Positions 1-12,807 of a stretch of 64,000 nucleotides of DNA are shown one piece after another. The translations under genes and the position numbers were made by a program. How positions within the stretch are numbered: position 1 is the first letter of the stretch; each line of letters begins with the position of its first letter. This stretch comes from Nannochloropsis oceanica (Eukaryota > Sar > Eustigmatophyceae > Eustigmatales > Monodopsidaceae). The notes beneath the pieces are model-generated. The model was not told the origin of the DNA and made no database searches. It saw only the letters and a program-made list of their open reading frames with translations. Location of the stretch: assembly GCA_004519485.1 (NCBI GenBank), contig CP038114.1, forward strand, positions 248,001 to 312,000. The letters are read 5' to 3'.

Positions 1-561
1 CACGAGGAAAAAGTGGGCGAGGATATGGCGACGTCCTGGACGAGGGGCATCCTCCGCGCAATGGTGGCCCATGCCAGTTTGCCCGGGTTGTGTATGTCCT
101 TACAATGCATATGTATGTGTGGTAATTGTGCCGGGGAAAGCCTTCGGGATTGGCATATGAATCGCTGGCAAGACAAGGATTTGTCGTCGCAATACTTTAC
201 AATCCAAACCTCCCCTCCTTCGGCAGCATCATGGCATGCATGCTTTTCCATTTTCTCACTTGCGGGCCAACTCTACGGCTCAGCAATGTAAGGTTGTCGG
301 TATGGCAGACAGCTATAGCTATAAATGATAAGTCTGAGGCCTTGCATCTTAAAATTCCATGGAAAAACTACAAACCACTGAACCTAACCAGTGGTGGAGG
401 GAGTAGAAGACGATGGACGTGATTTATTTTTATTTGTGTGTACTTCGACTTAATCACCTAAGGTTTAAACTTTGATTGTCTTCGACTTCTTCCTGTATCC
501 TCTAAACCTCCTTCCCTCCACTCTTTCCCTGGCTCTCTCCCGTCCTCTTTCCTTTCATACA
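1..561. other. No gene recognised
   Basis: Left edge of the window up to the stop codon of the deacetylase gene. It holds only short unsupported reading frames and mixed-composition DNA. It probably contains the 3' flank of the deacetylase and part of a spacer. Confidence 0.5.
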
Positions 562-1710
562 CTACCTCAACAGGGGCACCATCTTACTTCCCCCACCAAA
601 AAACTCCGCTGCTCCTACATACACGTCAGCGTGTGCTGCAATTACATCCCCATATGGACCCGACGAAGGGTCGCTATCCGACGGGTAACCACCTCCGGCT
701 ACCACCACGCACTTGCTTCGGTAAGCTTCGGCAAACTGAAAAACGCGTAGATTTCGTCTTTGCAACCCAGCGCGTGTCAAAGAGAGTTTCCCGAGCCGGT
801 CACTTATGTGGGGATCGATCCCAGCTTGAAAGAAGACGAGATCCGGCTTTGACTGCTCGAAGGCGAGAGGAAGGTGTTGTTCAAGGAGGGCGAGGTAGCC
901 AGCATCGCCTGTGTTCGCCTCGACTTCTACGTCGTGGTCGGACTGTTCTTTGTCAGAGAAATAGTTCCCTTTACAATGCATAGAAAAGGTATAGACACGA
1001 TCGTCATCTTGAAAGAGGACGGCGTTGCCATTCCCTTGGTGGACATCCAAGTCAACAATCAAAATTTTGCGGACTTGGTTGGGGTAGTCCCTCAGAGCCA
1101 CATTAGCCGCGACTGCAATGTCACTAAAAATACAGAACCCCTCCATCTTGGCTTTGAACGCATGGTGGGTGCCCCCTGCTAAATGCGCACCTACTTGCGG
1201 CGCCAGCCCGCGAGCGTTATCTTGTCGAAGTACTGCATGAGTTGCTGCGACTGATCCACCCACCGAAGACAGGGTTCGGTTTACATGCTGCTCGTTCCAA
1301 TCGAATCCCGACTCGCGTTTTTCTTGTGCTGTGATGTGCCCCGTAAGATACCGTTGAATGTAAGTGGGGTCGTGGGTGGTTTCTAGGTCCGCCAGGCTGG
1401 CCAGGGGCGAAGGGTGGAAGCTGACGCTGGGCAAGGAGTAGAGACGTTGTTGGGCTTGCCGTCTAAAAGCTGCATATTTTTCCATCGGAAATCTGTGCCC
1501 TTCGGGCATATCCACTTGGAAAATATCATTGTAAAAGAATTGGATAGGGCCTCTGACCACCGCGCCCGCGCCTGATGGTGTTGCTGAGGCGGCGAAGCGT
1601 TGTCGTGTTGGTGGGAGGGCGCGTTTGTCGTTGAGCAATGTTTTAAACCCACGGACCCCACGCCCAACCAAGGACAAGACGGTGACCATCATCAAAGTCC
1701 AGGTGCGCAT
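562..1710 (-). CDS. Class IV-like histone/protein deacetylase, likely plastid-targeted
   Basis: Single-exon protein of 382 residues of the zinc-dependent HDAC/acetoin-utilisation family, closest in motif style to class IV (HDAC11, plant HDA2). It should remove acetyl groups from lysines or related acetylated amines. Visible motifs: GGTHHAF with the paired active-site His at 182-183, VDLDVHQGNG giving zinc ligands Asp222 and His224, QAGID giving the third ligand Asp299, DRLGKLSLT, and GGGY with the catalytic Tyr342. All key residues are present. Residues 1-21 form a hydrophobic signal peptide (start MRTWTLMMVTVLSL) ending VRG, with Phe22 next, the arrangement used for import into secondary red plastids. 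That suggests a plastid or periplastid enzyme rather than a chromatin enzyme; the location is inferred. It is divergent with the CHAT gene to its right. Alternative starts at Met7 or Met8 would keep the signal peptide. Confidence 0.88.
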   Translation of the reverse strand: MRTWTLMMVTVLSLVGRGVRGFKTLLNDKRALPPTRQRFAASATPSGAGAVVRGPIQFFYNDIFQVDMPEGHRFPMEKYAAFRRQAQQRLYSLPSVSFHPSPLASLADLETTHDPTYIQRYLTGHITAQEKRESGFDWNEQHVNRTLSSVGGSVAATHAVLRQDNARGLAPQVGAHLAGGTHHAFKAKMEGFCIFSDIAVAANVALRDYPNQVRKILIVDLDVHQGNGNAVLFQDDDRVYTFSMHCKGNYFSDKEQSDHDVEVEANTGDAGYLALLEQHLPLAFEQSKPDLVFFQAGIDPHISDRLGKLSLTRAGLQRRNLRVFQFAEAYRSKCVVVAGGGYPSDSDPSSGPYGDVIAAHADVYVGAAEFFGGGSKMVPLLR

Positions 1711-2107
1711 GGGGTCCTCTCCCGAGCTGCCTGTGGTGTGTGGTTATCGTATTTGATAATTATATAATAATAATAATATATATAAATATATATACATATA
1801 TGTTTGACCTCCTCACGTCTGCGAAAGTCTTCTCGCTCACTCGTCCCAAGGAACTTCTTCTGAAGCAGGCCAATGTGTTTGCATTCGTGCCAGGGCACGA
1901 ATTATTGAATGGCTCCACCAGAACGACGCCGACTTCGTTCTTGGCATGAAAGTCTTGGTTGAGCATGCCATGGACTCTAGTCCGTGCCTCGGTCGTGTAC
2001 AGTAGAAGCTGATCGCTTCAACGTTCTCGCCTAGTATTTCCTCTGTACGCTAACCAAAAGTCCCCCCACACGCACATCCCACTTACGCACACCATCACCA
2101 CAAGATC
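1711..2107. promoter_or_regulatory. Divergent intergenic region with AT-rich tract
   Basis: About 400 bases between the start codons of the deacetylase (-) and the CHAT protein (+), so it must hold both promoters. It contains an AT-rich run at about 1755-1803 made of TAA, TAT and ATA units, an obvious low-melting segment. No specific factor site could be named. Confidence 0.45.
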
Positions 2108-4438
2108 ATGGACGATCCGGACACGGAAGCGGCGGAGATGTCGTCTTCTACAGCCTCGACGGCCACTCCCTCTTGCACCAACTGCGAGACATACTTGCAA
2201 GGAGACTTCTCCAACGGGTACGCCCAGCGGGTCAGCCCGTCCAACCTCATCCTCTTCCACGTCTGCAAACTCCGCACGGGCACCAAGAAGGAGAAGCATG
2301 AGGCGTGCATCCAGCTAGGCAAGTATGCCGCCACTTCAGCTGACTTGAGAGGCCAAGTTCTGGCTGCCGGGGGGCTGGCCTCGTTGATTCAAGTCCGGCC
2401 CGACGTGCAATTGGCGTCGGCTAAGGCCATCGCCCATGCCATCTTGGGTGTAGACGATGCGTGGGTTTTGTTGAGATTTTCACGGGGCATTCTGGATGCG
2501 TTGCGCCTGTTGCTAGTAACGAGCAAGGAGGCCCGAGAGGCAAAGCAGCAGGAGGAGCTGTTGTTGCAGCAGGGCGAGCAGGAGCAAAAGCAGGAGCTAG
2601 ATGAGCCAAAGCCAACTTCAGCACCTGAAACGGAGGAAATGCAAAGAGTGGATGAGACCAGTCCTTGTCATTACAGGCATTTGGTTGCACGTGTACTGGC
2701 GCACATGATCGTTATAATCAAGCAGGAATGGAGGCATGCATCCGGAGATGCCCCTCCAACCTCGGAGAGGTTTTTGGCCTGGACGACGAGCAAGACAAAG
2801 AGCTCCTCGACCATAACTGATAGCTTGGGGAGGGTGGTGGAACTTGCAATGATGCTGGCAGAGGATGACTGTGGTCGGACAATCACCTCGGGGGGACGAA
2901 GAGGGCAAGGAAACGGAGGAGCAGGAGGAGGAGGAGGAGGAGCCTGTCCTAAGTCGTCCTCGTCATTTCGAGCGCAACAACAGCAGTTGCAGGGCAGTAG
3001 TGCCTTTCTTGCTTCTTCCCTGCAGATGGATCCTTCCGATCGTGATGCTACTATTCTAACGGCGTTTTCTCTCGCGCAGACTGCACATGTAGAAGCTAGC
3101 CGTGTCCTGCTTGTCAACCGCGGACTCCTCCCCCTCCTCGAGGAATGGCTTACCTCAAACGTCAAGGATATAGAACGCCAAGCCGTTTCTATCGTCGCTT
3201 CACTCTGTGCCCGGCCCCATGACGACGAAAAAAGCTGTGGCACCAACAACAGCAGCAGCAGCAGTAACAGTTCCGGAGTTGGTTCCCTCGACATATACAC
3301 ACGAGGCTTCATCGACGCCAAAATTCTGGCATCCAATATTTTACCTCACCTTCTTCCTCTTGCGTCTAGTAATGAAGTCGAAATTAGAGGGCATGTGGCG
3401 GAGGCCCTGGCTGACCTGTCGAGGCAAGCACAGAACCGATCAGCGCTGGTTAGGACAGGAGGAATCTCTTCCTTGGTCTTGTTGTTGGGGGATGCAGCGG
3501 GCGAACTGAATGCTCAAGCTGAGGTGGCGGAGCATGCCTTGACGGCTCTGAATAACCTTGCGATGGACCACCAGGAAGCAGGGGGGGGGGGTGGAGGAGG
3601 GGGAGGGATGGGGGGAGGGTTGATGATGATTGGAACGGGGGGGATGGGGGCAGGAGGAGGAGGAAGAGGGGGAGGAGGGGGAAGTGAGAGTAGCCCCTGT
3701 TTGCTGATTGCGAAGGAAGGGGGCATCGAGCCGCTGGTGACATTGATGAGGAGTGGTGGGAGGGAGGGAGGGCTTGGGCGGGAGCAGGGGCTGAAGGTGA
3801 GGGCTGCTACGATTAGATTGGTGGCTATTCTGAGCCAGCACCCTGCGTGTCGGGTTGCTTTCTTTCAGACGCCCTATCTGATTGACACCTTGTTCACCGT
3901 AGGGATCAATGCCCTGCGAGAAACCGAACGAAAGACCGACAACAACGACCAGCAGCAGCCACAACACCAGCGTCTCCTCTGTGCCCCTTCGTCCCCCTCC
4001 TTCTCCACCTCAACCGAAACAGACGAACACGCCACTCACCTCGGCTCCCTCTCCTTCCGGGTCGCCACCTTGGAAGCCGTCCACGTTGCCTTTGCCCTTG
4101 CCAACCTGGCTGCCATCGGGGACGGGTGCTACGAGCGTCGTCTTGTCGAACTAGGAGCTGCTCCTGTATTGCTCCAGATGTGCAATTGCCCCATCCCTGA
4201 AGTCGTCGCTCAGGCCGTGAGGGGCCTCGCGCAACTTTGTGGGCCGCTAACTCGGGGCTTTGTGAGGGTGGGAGGATCGGATTGGGGAGGGAGGGGTAGA
4301 GGGAGTGGGGGGGAGAAAGGGCAGGGGCTTCGGACGGTGGAAGACACGCAAGACGAGCAGTTGAGGTTGTTGTGGTCCAATGAGATGCTTCAGGTGATGC
4401 TGAGCTTGATCCTTGCCAACAGTAGTAGTAGTAGTAGT

Positions 4439-4476
<38 letters not shown>

Positions 4477-7400
4477 TAATGGCAGTGATGATGCGGCAAA
4501 GCAGCAGCAGCATGTCGAGGCGGTGCGGGCGATAGCGGCACTGGCGCGGGTAGTGGACTTCTCGTTCTTGATCGTGCGACCTCAGGGAGGGGTGCTGAAG
4601 GAGCTCCTCAAACTTGCAGTGGACCCGTCCACCTCCCCAGTGGAAGGAGGAGGAAGGGGGGGAGGAGGGAGTGAGAGGTTGAGGGGGCAGGAATTGAAGG
4701 TACTTGCGGAGGAGGCTTTGGTCAACTTGGGTTTTGAGGGGGGATCGAGGGCTCTGGAGATATGTGGGAATGATCAGGGTTTGCTGCTGGACTGGTGGGT
4801 GATGGAAAGGGGCTTGGAGGACCAGAAGGCAGCGAACGACGAGTTGCCATTTGCAGTGGAAGCCATGATGGCCCTGGGTGGGGATGAGGGACGAGGGCGG
4901 GAGGGAGGAGGGAAGGGGAGGGAGGGAGGGGGAAGAGCCGGATCGTCGGGGGGAGGATCGGTTGCCATGGTGGCGGGGCAGCCTTATCAGCAGCAACAGC
5001 ACCAGCAGTATGGGTATCTTCAGCAGCAGCAGCAACAGCAGCAGCAGCAAAAGCAGGATGGGGGAGGAGAGGGAGGAAGGAAGGGTACTGCAATGCTTTC
5101 ACCGCCCGCGGGATTGGCGAGTATCGAGAGGAGGAGGGAGGGAGGAAGGGAGGGTGGGGGAGGATTGGGAGGGTTTAGCGGACTCATCAAGGAGGTGGCA
5201 AATATGAGGCTGAGAGACCTTTTGTTAATGTGTCTGACTCCGGCAGGGGGAGGAAGGGGGGGAGGGAGGAATGGTGGCAGTAGTGGTGGTGATGGCGGGC
5301 AATCAGAAAGTGCACTCCATGGGAGTAAGGCTCACCGCGGAGGGGGAGGAACGGAGGGAGGACATGAGGGAAGGGCAGGAGGACCACCGGGTGAATATGG
5401 ACAAGAGTGTAAAACCTCCTCTCTCTCCTGCTCTACCTCTTCTCCCTCTTCTACCTCTTCTACCTACTCCTCCTCCTCCTCGATCCCTGTTGCTCTCCAA
5501 CCGCCTCAATTCCGTGGTGCGTCGACTTTCGGTGGCTTTATCAACAGTGTAGCTAGTGTCACAGGAGGGGGGAGGGAGGCAGGGAGGGAGGCAGGGCTGG
5601 GTTGTAGCAGTGGAGGGAGGAGGGAGACGTTGCTAAGCTGTTTGCTGAACTCACGGAGGCAGCCGCTGGTGGATGATGCCATGGACGAGCAGGAGAGAAG
5701 GTGGGCCCATTATCCCTGGCCTTCGGTATGCTCACCGCTGGCCTTACCCGAGGTGGGGAGTTTGAGCTTTAACTTACAGAGATTCATGGACCGAGGCTTC
5801 CCTAGCCGGTTGACGCAGTTTGAAGTGGTACCTCTGACGATGTTGGGGCTCACAAGGGGGGGTAGGAAGGAAGGGTGGGAGGGGGGGTTGGAGTTTGTGA
5901 AGATGGGGGGGATGGGGGGTAGTGACGGAGGAGGAGGGGGGGGGCATGGAAGGACATTTACGGCAAGTGGACCGGGGAGGGAGGGGGTGAGTGGGAGCGG
6001 GTTACGCTTCGAAAGTGTGAGGCCCCCGACATTTCGCGCGTTGGACATGCCGAGCCGGACGTATTTTTCGTTCCGGAGGGAGGGGAGGGTGTTGAGCAAA
6101 TTGATGAGAAAGCATGGGGAGGAAGCGGAGTTTTGGTCTTTGTCGTTTTACAACTCGAGCTTCCAGGGAGAGTTCGCGGAAAGTTTTTTGGAGAGATTGC
6201 ATGTCCTCCCCAAGGTGAAGAGTTTGGTCTTCCAGGCGTCGGCGAGACTCGAGGGGTGGGGGGGCGGGAAGGAGGGAGGGAGAGGGGGAGAAGGGGGGCA
6301 GGGAGGGGGGGAGACGGCTTTGGCCTACCTTGTGGGGGGCATTCCCACTTGGATTAGGCATGTAACGTTTGAGAGGGTGCTGAATCGAGATTCACTGGTC
6401 ATTTTGTCTCACATCCTTGCAACCAAGAGATATCACGCCGCTACTGCTGCGGCTGCTGCTGCTGCACCGGACAAGAAGAAGAAGCAGCAGCAACAACAAC
6501 AACAGCAGCAGCACCATCAACAACAGCAGGGGTTAGCGATTCATGGATTGGCGATCCGAAATCACAGTCACTTGAGGCCTGAAGATTTTTCGCCGCTGTT
6601 TGCGTTCTTTAGAAGGGATGATGACACGGGGTCTAGACCCTCTTCCTTTCTGCTTTCCTCAGCTGATGAGAAAGATGAGGAGGAGGTAAAGGGAGGGGAA
6701 GGGAGCGGGATACCTCCTATACCGTTTCCGATGCTGGCGAGGCAGCCATCTTTACTCGGGTATGTAGGGTTGAGGTACCTTGATTTGGCCGGAAACAACT
6801 TGGGGGATGCGATGGCGGGGGAGGCGGTGCGCTCACTGTTTTTTTATTCGCCCAGTCTGGTCTCGCTGGGCTTGGCCGGAAATGGCATTAAAAATGCCGC
6901 GAGCTTCTTGGAACGAATGAGTGAATTTATCCGGATCCGGGGTGGGATGGGATGGTTGAAGATCTTGTTGTTGGATGATAATGGGTTGACTCCTAAGGCG
7001 CTGCAGAGGCTGTTCGAGCTCTTGGAAGATGATGTCAGCCTGGAGACCTTGTCCTTGGCCCAGAACGCGATTAATGACTCGAAGCCATTGGTGGAGGGGC
7101 TGAGGAGGTTGCTGAGGAGAAACAGGGTGCTGGTGGATTTGAATTTGAACCACACACGGTTGGGAGTTGAAGGAGGGAGGGAGCTTTTGTTTGGTTTGTT
7201 GGAGAACCAGACTTTGCGCTTCTTAAGGCTGTCGGGGGGAAACGCGGCCCTGAAAAGCGAGGAGAGGGAGTTGATCGAGAGGCAGCTCGCGGGAAATAGG
7301 CGGCGGTTCTATGCGCCCTTGACGAGGCTGCCTCGTGCGGTGCGGATGACCGTCACTGGATCCCCGTCGTCCTTCCCCTCCTCCTCCTCCCCCTCCTCTC

Positions 7401-9698
7401 CCTCCACTTCTATCTCGGACATGGGCTCCTTGGTGCCGGCACAGGTTGCGAGCAGTAGCAACGACAGCAGCACCACCAGTACCACCAGCCCGCACCGGCA
7501 ACAGCACCTGCAACACCAGCCACACGGTCAACAGCAGACAGGAAATTCAGGAGGAGAAGGAGGAGGAAGAGGAGGGTCTAACCACCACCGAAGTACCTCA
7601 GCGCCCGTCCGTGCTGGTCGTCGTCAAGGTAGAGCCAGTGCTAATATAGCCTGTGGGGAGGAAGAGGAGGAAGGAACGGAGGACGAGGAGGAGGAAGAGG
7701 TGGAGACGGACGGTGATGCATACGATGGGGAGGAAGGGAACGTACACCCGGCTTTGTTGGAAATGGGGGGGAGAGCGGGAAACATAGGAGGGAGGTTAGG
7801 AGGAAAGAAGGGCCATGGAGGGAGGGATAAATCTCCGGTGAGTGAATGGACGGTGAATGCGGAGGGAGGGGGCGAGCGGAAGGAGGAGGAAGAGGAGTGG
7901 AAGAGGGAGGGAGAGGATGATGAGGAGGCGTTGCATCGTGATGTTCTCTCGGTCCTTTTTTCCGCGCCTTTGGCGTGGAGGGACTTGGAGGGCAACTTAC
8001 ACCCGATCGAGTTGTTATTTTTTGACCAGGAGCGAGAGCAGCTAATGCAGAGCTTGATGGAGAGTGGGTCGGCTATCATCCCGCGGTTTGATTTCTGCAC
8101 AACGGACACATTGCGGACCGCCGTGACGTTGGGAGCGAGGGCGTTGCATTACTCGGGCCATGGCCATCGGAATCAATTGACCTTCGAGGACGGTGCAGGG
8201 GGGCTGCAGCTGGTGCCGGTGGAGATGTTGAGGAGTTTGTGTGCGGCAGGTTCGCATAAGTTGGACCTGGTGGTGGTGTCTTCGTGCTATTCGAAGCTGG
8301 CAGGCCAGGCCTTTGTGGATGCAGGGGTGCCGCATGTGGTGTGCATTAATCTTGAAGCGACTATCACCGATAGTGCGGCGCTGGCATTCACCAAGGCCTT
8401 TTATCTCTCCCTCTTTGTCGGGAACACTGTTGAGCATTCCTTCGCCATTGGCCAACAAGCCGTCGCCGCCTCTCCCAACGTCCCGTCCCCCGAGCGGGAA
8501 GTAAATAAATTCGAGCTGTTGCCTCCTGAGGGGGAAGGCTGTGATCACAACGTGGCCATCTTCCCCATCCCCCATCCCACGCTCTCCTCGTGGAACAGTG
8601 GGAGATCCATCCCTGTGCTGGATGCGTCCTGGTCGTTGCAGCAGGAGCGGCAGGCGCACCTCCCTAACCCCCCAGAGGATTTCTTGGGGAGGGAAGTGAG
8701 TATGTATCGAGCGGTGAATGCGTGTTTGAATCGACGGTTGGTGACGTTGCTTGGGCTGGGGGGGATAGGGAAGAGTGCGTTGGCGGCTGCCTGTTGTCAT
8801 TACATGGCGCTGAGGCACTTTTTCCCCGACGGATTGGTTTTTGTGCGGTTACAGGGAAAGACGACGTTGGAAGAATTGATTCAATCTATCATTCAGGGTG
8901 TCCTTAAGCACTTGCCGTTGCAATCATCTAGTGGGAACAGCGGAGCCGGAAGGGAGGGAGGGAGGGAGGGGTCCATGATGGGCTACCCTCCCCCAAGCCC
9001 CAGGGCGGAGGAGGACGGATCTTTGGAGGAGGATGAGGAGTGGTTGTTGGCGAGGTTGAGGACAGCGAAGGTGTTGTTGATGCTAGATCACCTACAAGAA
9101 CTTCAAGCAGGGCACGATGGGATTAATGTCAAGATTTTCTTGAGTCAACTTTTCGAGCAGACGCGGGCGGTTAAAGTAATGGTGACGACGACCCGACCGT
9201 TGGACCTGCATACGCTACCCGGGTACGGGAATGGAGTGGTGAGCGAGACGCTAGTGAGCGTGGGGCCGCTGACTTTCAAAAATTCTGTGAGGTTGTTTTC
9301 CCGCCTGTGTCCGCATTTGCACACGGCGAGGGACCGACGGGTAAGTAGTGGAAGGAGGGAGGGAGGGGATGGAGGGAGACAGGAGGCAGAGGAAAGAATG
9401 AGGATGTGATTTTTTGTGTTTGTGATTTGACAGAGAAACCCACCTTTCCTCCCTTTCTCCCTCGTATCCTTTCTATTTACAGCTCCTATTCGAGTCGCTC
9501 GTCTGGCCGGATGGCCAAAAAGACGTCACCATTGCCTCCCGCGATATCACCCCACGCACGTATGCTATCTTGGAGAGGATGGGGGAGGGACACCCAGCAC
9601 GAATTTTGAAGAGAGCCTACGAGATTTCCGAGCAGGAGGTGCTGGCTTTGCTTAGGCAAGGGCAGGAGAGCAAACGGAAGGAGGAGGAGGGCAATTAG
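2108..9698 (+). CDS. Giant ARM-LRR-CHAT protease-NB-ARC (STAND) protein
   Basis: Exon 1 is 2108-9340 and exon 2 is 9483-9698 (GTAAGT...TTTACAG, phase 0), giving 2,482 residues. Order of parts: helical armadillo-like repeats (about 50-900) broken by poly-Ser, poly-Gly and poly-Gln; disordered Gly/Arg-rich stretch; ribonuclease-inhibitor-type leucine-rich repeats (about 1555-1715); acidic linker; CHAT caspase-like protease domain (about 1944-2140) with catalytic His2018 in HYSGHGH and Cys2060 in VVVSSCYS; then an NB-ARC/STAND NTPase with Walker A GLGGIGKS (Lys2222), Walker B VLLMLDHL (Asp2327) and the sensor-like MVTTTR. Exon 2 adds a GLPL-like segment (MGEGHPARIL), which supports the splice. 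The protein then ends without a winged-helix or C-terminal repeat domain. It should be an NTP-switched protease with repeat sensors at the N-terminal side, by analogy with CHAT-STAND proteins of bacteria and NLRs; the trigger and substrate are unknown. The start is the first ATG, close behind the divergent promoter. Confidence 0.85.
9341..9482 (+). other. Intron of the ARM-LRR-CHAT-NB-ARC gene
   Basis: Donor GTAAGT at 9341 after an Arg codon and acceptor TTTACAG ending at 9482. Reading through would end the protein at 9409 inside the NTPase. Splicing restores 71 further residues that carry the GxP motif expected at this point of an NB-ARC domain. Confidence 0.85.
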
Positions 9699-10764
9699 GG
9701 AGGGGAGGAAGGGAGGAGTGCGACATTAGACTGATATGGGAAAGAGAAATGATGAAGGATATGTGGAGAAGTAAGTCGGTAACTATTTTTTTTCCAGGTG
9801 AGAGTGAAGGTAGGTAGATTTTGAATCAAATGGTATCGGGGAGATCGAAGGGACGTGTGAATTCTGTAGATAGACAAAGCTTCGTTTCCCTTCTTGAAAA
9901 GAGTGGAGATAAGAAGAAAAGGAACAGAAAGAATCAAAGAGACCAAATAGCATGAGCTAAAGTTATCCTCATAAAGTATGTCAGTGATTTCCAAACATTC
10001 TTTCTGTTCGTCGTAAATATATGGCACCTGAAAGCGCGCGAGGGACACCGCACGATGGAATATTATGGGAGCATACTACCATCTGAAGGGGTGAGAGGTC
10101 ACAATGCAAGTTTTGCCACCAGCAACCAGAAGAAACCTCCACACTCCCTAACCATTCTCTTACTCCACGACACAAAAACATATTCTATTCGAGCGAAAGG
10201 TTCCCAGGCTCTCAAGCGAATGCGGATGGGCCCAGTAGGATGGCGCGTGGGATTGGGCATTTCGTTGAGTGTGACGCAGGCCGTGTGTTCGGTTCGGGGG
10301 AGCAGCAGTTCCAAGTGTGGGTCATGTTAGTCTTTGATCGGTCCCGTACCCGAAGGCTAGTGACTACCACGGTGGAACAACGTGAATGCTAAAGAGATTG
10401 ATTGTTCATGAAGGTTATGGAGTGATGTTTGCCTTCATTGGCTTTGTTTGTCGGCGTGGTTTGGAACTGCCACATTTCGACTGCGGGAGAAACGAGAGAG
10501 CAGAAGCCAAGCCAGCGGGTGCTGCTGCTTATCTCGCCCTCCCGCCCTTCCACACAATCTCCGCAATGTGATGCATTCATCCGGCCAAGACTCATACCCA
10601 CCCACCCACCACATACACAACATAGCCATCTGCTTCAAGGCAAGGATGGGACGTGGAGCCGTCGAATGTGGCCTGTAAAGGCCTTTACTGGCCTTTGAAG
10701 ACCAGCAGCTAGTCCTGGAATGATGGTCCATGAACAACAACAACAGATTAAGAGGCAGTTGGTG
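9699..10764. other. Spacer without a recognisable gene
   Basis: About 1.07 kb between the CHAT gene and the threonine aldolase gene, both on the plus strand. The first third is AT-richer and looks like 3' flank. Overlapping small frames on both strands have no domain or repeat support. The last few hundred bases should contain the aldolase promoter. Confidence 0.5.
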
Positions 10765-12776
10765 ATGGCATCTAGGGGCCTTCACCTGCTAGCAGTGCTA
10801 GCATTGTTGGTGTGTGAGGTCGTACAAGGATGGGTAAGACCAAGCTTGGTGACGCCCAAACCTTTTAGCGCGCCCCTCCAACGACGACCACTCCTGCAGC
10901 CCCGCCTCCCCATATCCCCCACCTCTTTTTCCTTCCTGGCTTCGACCAGCATGAAGACGGGCTTCGAGACAGCGGCGCCTATAGGATCTGCATCTACCAA
11001 CGGGCCTTCGACCAACAACAACGCATCCCCCACCATCTATTCTGCTGTGACTGTCCGCCAGGGATTTTCCGACTTCCGAAGCGACACCGTCACGCAGCCC
11101 ACGCAGCAAATGCGGAAAGCCATGTCTAAGGCCGAGGTGGGGGATGACGTATATCGCGAAGACCCCACCGTTGACCAGCTGGAGAGAGAGGTCGCGGCAT
11201 TGCTGGGGCACGAGGCCGCCTTGTTTGTGCCCAGCCGCACGATGGGGAATTTGATTAGCATCATGATTTGGTGCTCTTCGAGGGGGTCTTCCTTTATTTG
11301 CGGAGAGAAGAGTCATGTGTTCTTGTGTGAAGAAGGGGGTGCGGCTCAATTTGGGGGCGTGAGTCCTTTCCCAGTGCCGCACAACGAGGTGGATGGGAGC
11401 TTGGGTTTAGATAGCATTCGAAAGGCGATTTTGGAGGAGACAACGGATGCGAGCCTCGCGCAGTTGATTACGTTGGAAAATCCAGTGGATCGATGTGGAG
11501 GACGGGTACTATCGGCTGACTATATTGAGAGTGTCGCGGCGTTAGCTCATGAACATGGGTTGAAGTTGCACCTGGACGGTTCCAGGATTTGGAACGCGGC
11601 GGTGGCTACGGGGGTGGATGTGAAGGAGATGACCAAGCACGCGGATAGTGTCACAGTATGTGTGTCCAAGGGGCTCGGCGCACCTGCGGGTTCTCTTCTT
11701 GTCGGCTCTCGGGCATTCACAGAGAAGGCACGGAAGATCCGCAAGGCCTTGGGTGGAGCCATGCGGCAAGTAGGCGTTCTTGCCGCTGCTGGTCTCGTAG
11801 CACTCAAACGTTCCCTTCCTCGCCTCGCGGAAGACCACGAAAATGCTAAGAGACTTGCTACTGGCCTTTCTAGCCTCCCAGGTCTTAAGATTAATCCCGC
11901 GGCTGTCGAAACAAACATCGTCATGGTTGACCTTGATGACCGCCTCCCCCTTTCCCCCCCCGAGCTGCTCGAAGAACTTGAGAAACGCAACGTCCTTGCC
12001 CTCGCTGTCGGCCCCCGTCGCGTTCGCTTCGTGACACACTACGACGTTTCGGAAAACGACGTCAAGAAAGCTTTGGGGGCGTTCGACAAGATCCTTTCCC
12101 CCTACAAAGAACTCTTCCTCCATCCCCCCCCTGCCGCAGCAGCGGCAGCAGTTGAAGCGGCCGCCACGGCGAAAGCTGCGGCGGCAGCTGCTACTGCTGC
12201 GGCGGAGGCGGCGACAGTACAGCAGCTACAGGAGGTGGCGGGGCCACCGGGAGTGGTAGACACAACAGCGACGGTGGTGGTAAACAACACCGTAGCGGCA
12301 GCCGCAGGAACAGCAACGGGAAAAGCGGCGATGGATGAAGTTGATCTGGTTGTGCACGGCGTGAGCACCAGCGAGAAGGGATTTGTCGTCATTTTGGCCC
12401 GAAAGGACGAGCCTGCCCAGGAATCCATTGACGCGCGAACACAGAAGAAAGCAATTAAGGTAGTGATCACGCCCTCTGACCCGATGTCGGCCGGTCTCGA
12501 CGTGCACCAAGCGGAGACCCCCGAGGCAGTGACGTTGCTCCAGCTTCTCCAAGACATCGATGTGGGGTCTTATTTGAAGCATGATGCCTTGTCGACCCTC
12601 GTGGGGGTAAAGGCCGGGCATCCCGTAACGCTGAATAGGGTGGTGCTGGAGCACTTGTCTGTTGAAGGGGCGGGAGGCGCAAGCAATAGCAACAAGAGGT
12701 TCAAGGCGCGTTTGGAGGTTGACGTAGGGGATATCGAGGGAGCAACGCCTACCGCCGGTGCAGCAGGCACAGGAGT

Positions 12777-12807
<31 letters not shown>

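Noticed and set aside
4247-5102. Long minus-strand frames opposite the CHAT gene
   Set aside because: Leu/Pro/Ser-rich shadows of GGA- and CAG-rich coding sequence on the plus strand; no domain.
9406-9609. Separate small gene at the CHAT 3' end
   Set aside because: Its right part is the second exon of the CHAT gene read in another frame; the spliced frame gives the expected NB-ARC motif.
9695-10048. Minus-strand 117-residue frame after the CHAT gene
   Set aside because: No homology pattern, lies in AT-rich 3' flank, and overlaps the CHAT stop codon.
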